A stretch of DNA of 7,489 bases from the NCBI GenBank assembly GCA_903924445.1, contig CAIYBQ010000357.1:1-7489 (forward strand). The letters run 5' to 3'. Positions within the stretch are counted from its first letter, which is position 1. Each line of letters opens with the position of its first letter. This document shows positions 6,595 to 7,489 of this stretch, piece by piece. The position numbers were made by a program, and so were the translations under genes. This stretch comes from an uncultured Armatimonadota bacterium. Its GTDB lineage: Bacteria; Armatimonadota; Armatimonadia; Armatimonadales; Armatimonadaceae. The notes under the pieces are model-generated. The model made no database searches. It saw only the letters and a program-made list of their open reading frames with translations, and was not told the DNA's origin.

Positions 6595-6631
6595 AACCGG
6601 CCGGTTTCCTCTTGCAGGACACCGGCCGGTT
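6595..6631 (+). terminator. Strong rho-independent terminator after the first CxxCH gene
   Basis: The arms ACCGGCCGGTTTCCT (6596-6610) and AGGACACCGGCCGGT (6616-6630) form a 15-bp stem with one mismatch, extended by an outer A-T pair, closed by the 5-nt loop CTTGC. ATTTT follows after TCGC. Each arm also contains the self-palindrome ACCGGCCGGT. It starts 25 nt after the stop codon and should separate transcription of the two paralogues. Confidence 0.85.
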
Positions 6632-6647
6632 CGCATTTTGAGACACA

Positions 6648-6665
6648 GGCTTTCCTAACAAAGCC
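6648..6665. repeat. Short inverted repeat GGCTTT / AAAGCC
   Basis: Perfect 6-bp arms enclose CCTAAC between the terminator and the second CxxCH gene. It has no T-run and could be a minor hairpin or part of a regulatory region. Confidence 0.35.
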
Positions 6666-6681
6666 AGTAACACATAAGAAA

Positions 6682-6714
6682 CATAAAGCACTCTTTGTAA
6701 CGTAACGCTTTATG
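6682..6714. promoter_or_regulatory. Inverted repeat upstream of the second CxxCH gene
   Basis: CATAAAGC (6682-6689) and GCTTTATG (6707-6714) are perfect 8-bp inverted arms around a 17-nt centre that includes the direct repeat GTAACGTAAC. It lies 28 nt before the preferred start codon, where an operator or 5'-UTR hairpin would sit. The right arm contains an ATG (6712) that opens the same frame but lacks a ribosome binding site and would spoil the signal peptide. Confidence 0.5.
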
Positions 6715-6741
6715 AAATTACGATTGGAGCAGTTCTGGATA

Positions 6742-7305
6742 ATGAAACACAAACTCAGCCTCTATAGCGGCATCGCAGCTGCACTTGTCGGGCTAACCTT
6801 GCCGGCATCCGCTAAGCCACCTTTTGCCGAAAAGGAAGGCGTGGCCTGTACCTATTGCCACATTCAAGCCCCGAAGCGTAACTACCGTGGGGATTACTAC
6901 AAATCGCATCAGCTTTCGTTTGCTGGCTTCGTGGATGCCGCTGAAGCCAAAAAAGCCGGCGTTGCTGTCGGTCCCGGCGCTGCCTCAAAGCCAAAGTCCC
7001 TGACAACTGCGAAGCAATCCCCACGCATCGCGATCCTCACAAAGAAGGCTCAGGATGCGGAAGGCGCGGCGCGGAGCGCTCCACGTGATCCGAAACTGCG
7101 AATCGCATTTGCAGCCGTACTGACCAAGCTCGGGGATGCCCAGCTGGCTGATACATCCGTGCCGCTGGCAACACGCATCGACAACGCAAGCCAAAGCTAC
7201 ACAAAAGCCGGGCATATTGATGGAAAAAACACCGCTGCAAAAGCTGGTCTCGAGAAAATCAAAGCGCTTCAGGCCAAGCAAGGCGCACCGAAAAAACGTG
7301 GCTAG
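6742..7305 (+). CDS. Exported single-CxxCH protein with TPR-like helical tail
   Basis: A 187-residue paralogue of the preceding gene. The ATG at 6742 is chosen because it begins a normal signal peptide (MKHKLSLYSG, hydrophobic core, PASA before KPPF); an in-frame ATG at 6712 would add ten residues and has no RBS. GGAG lies 12 nt upstream of 6742, slightly far. The mature part shares KPPFAEKEG, CTYCH (Cys36, Cys39, His40), QAPKRNYRG, LSFAGF and DAAEAKKAGV with the neighbour. From about residue 95 the tail differs: helical, with the pattern AxxAPRDPKLRIAFAAVLTKLGDAQ (110-134) and later a Tyr/Ala helix SYTKAGHIDGKNTAAKAGLEKI, like one or two degenerate tetratricopeptide repeats. A role as a periplasmic haem protein with a protein-binding tail is inferred. 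No distal His or Met is conserved with the paralogue. Confidence 0.92.
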   Translation: MKHKLSLYSGIAAALVGLTLPASAKPPFAEKEGVACTYCHIQAPKRNYRGDYYKSHQLSFAGFVDAAEAKKAGVAVGPGAASKPKSLTTAKQSPRIAILTKKAQDAEGAARSAPRDPKLRIAFAAVLTKLGDAQLADTSVPLATRIDNASQSYTKAGHIDGKNTAAKAGLEKIKALQAKQGAPKKRG

Positions 7306-7393
7306 GGATTTGACAACGTTGCATTCAAGCTAAGTGACCGACATTGCAAACGCCGCGGTTGCGGTGGCGATGACGACTAGTCAATAACCTTCA

Positions 7394-7430
7394 TGGAATG
7401 CAGGAAACAATTACCGTTGCCTGCATTCCA
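7394..7430. terminator. Perfect 11-bp inverted repeat after the second CxxCH gene, possible bidirectional terminator
   Basis: TGGAATGCAGG (7394-7404) and CCTGCATTCCA (7420-7430) pair perfectly around a 15-nt loop. It lies about 90 nt downstream of the stop codon and is followed only by ACATTTC, so there is no strong T-run. Position between two possibly convergent genes suggests a bidirectional terminator. Confidence 0.55.
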
Positions 7431-7435
7431 ACATT

Positions 7436-7489
7436 TCAACTTATCGCCCGGGCTTGCCCGGCCCCACCGGCCTCGAGCGTGGCTTGCAG
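7436..7489 (-). CDS. Possible C-terminal end of a convergent gene (partial)
   Basis: On the minus strand one frame from the right edge reads 17 codons (LQATLEAGGAGQARAIS) to a TGA at 7438-7436. The preceding inverted repeat fits the end of a convergent gene. The other two minus frames are also open over this short span, so the call is weak and no product can be named. Confidence 0.25.
   Translation of the reverse strand: MQATLEAGGAGQARAIS

Noticed and set aside
6181..6636. 151-codon minus-strand frame rich in Leu, Cys and Trp
   Set aside because: It is antisense to the CxxCH gene; the repetitive composition mirrors the PAKP tail.
7351..7369. Small GC hairpin CGCCGC / GTGGCG as terminator
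   Set aside because: The stem is only six pairs with a wobble and no T-run. The 11-bp inverted repeat at 7394-7430 is a better candidate.

Overview
The window reads as chromosomal DNA of a free-living, environmental Gram-negative-type bacterium. The evidence is several exported proteins, a secretin-like domain, and small periplasmic proteins with one haem-binding CxxCH motif. Overall GC looks intermediate by eye and was not counted. The mix (GH30 glycosidase, secreted esterase, short 'KPPFAEKEG...CxYCH' proteins, P450 debris) would suit Armatimonadota or a neighbouring phylum, but that is a weak inference and no marker gene is present.

Left part, minus strand (1-3821). Three genes run leftward. 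A secreted-type alpha/beta-hydrolase (3821-2994) is followed after 15 nt by an uncharacterised 545-residue protein (2978-1341); the two look like one operon. After a 95-nt gap comes a large exported protein with internal repeats (1245 to beyond position 1). It is open to the window edge, carries three related modules, and ends in view with a secretin-like segment. The long plus-strand frame opposite it (131-1174) is a shadow.

Centre, plus strand (3927-5240). A complete GH30-family glycoside hydrolase is transcribed divergently from the esterase across a roughly 105-nt intergenic region. Both catalytic glutamates are visible. Together with the esterase it suggests glycan or glycoside breakdown, although the GH30 has no signal peptide.

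Non-coding and decayed part (5241-6174). An inverted repeat follows the GH30 gene. Next is a remnant of the N-terminal part of a cytochrome P450 on the minus strand, lacking a start codon, the haem-binding half and the C terminus. Then a 129-bp sequence is repeated in tandem three full times plus a partial fourth copy. Each full unit carries a short hairpin or operator-like dyad, and the last partial copy runs into the promoter of the next gene.

Right part (6175-7305). Two paralogous exported proteins, each with a single CxxCH, lie in tandem. The first has a Lys/Pro/Ala-rich basic tail and the second a helical, TPR-like tail. A strong rho-independent terminator separates them, and the second has its own upstream dyad. 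The window ends with an 11-bp inverted repeat and perhaps the last codons of a convergent minus-strand gene.

The most unusual part is 5721-6741: the repeat array, the 14-bp perfect palindrome on a possible -10 box, and the pair of CxxCH proteins with no conserved second haem ligand.
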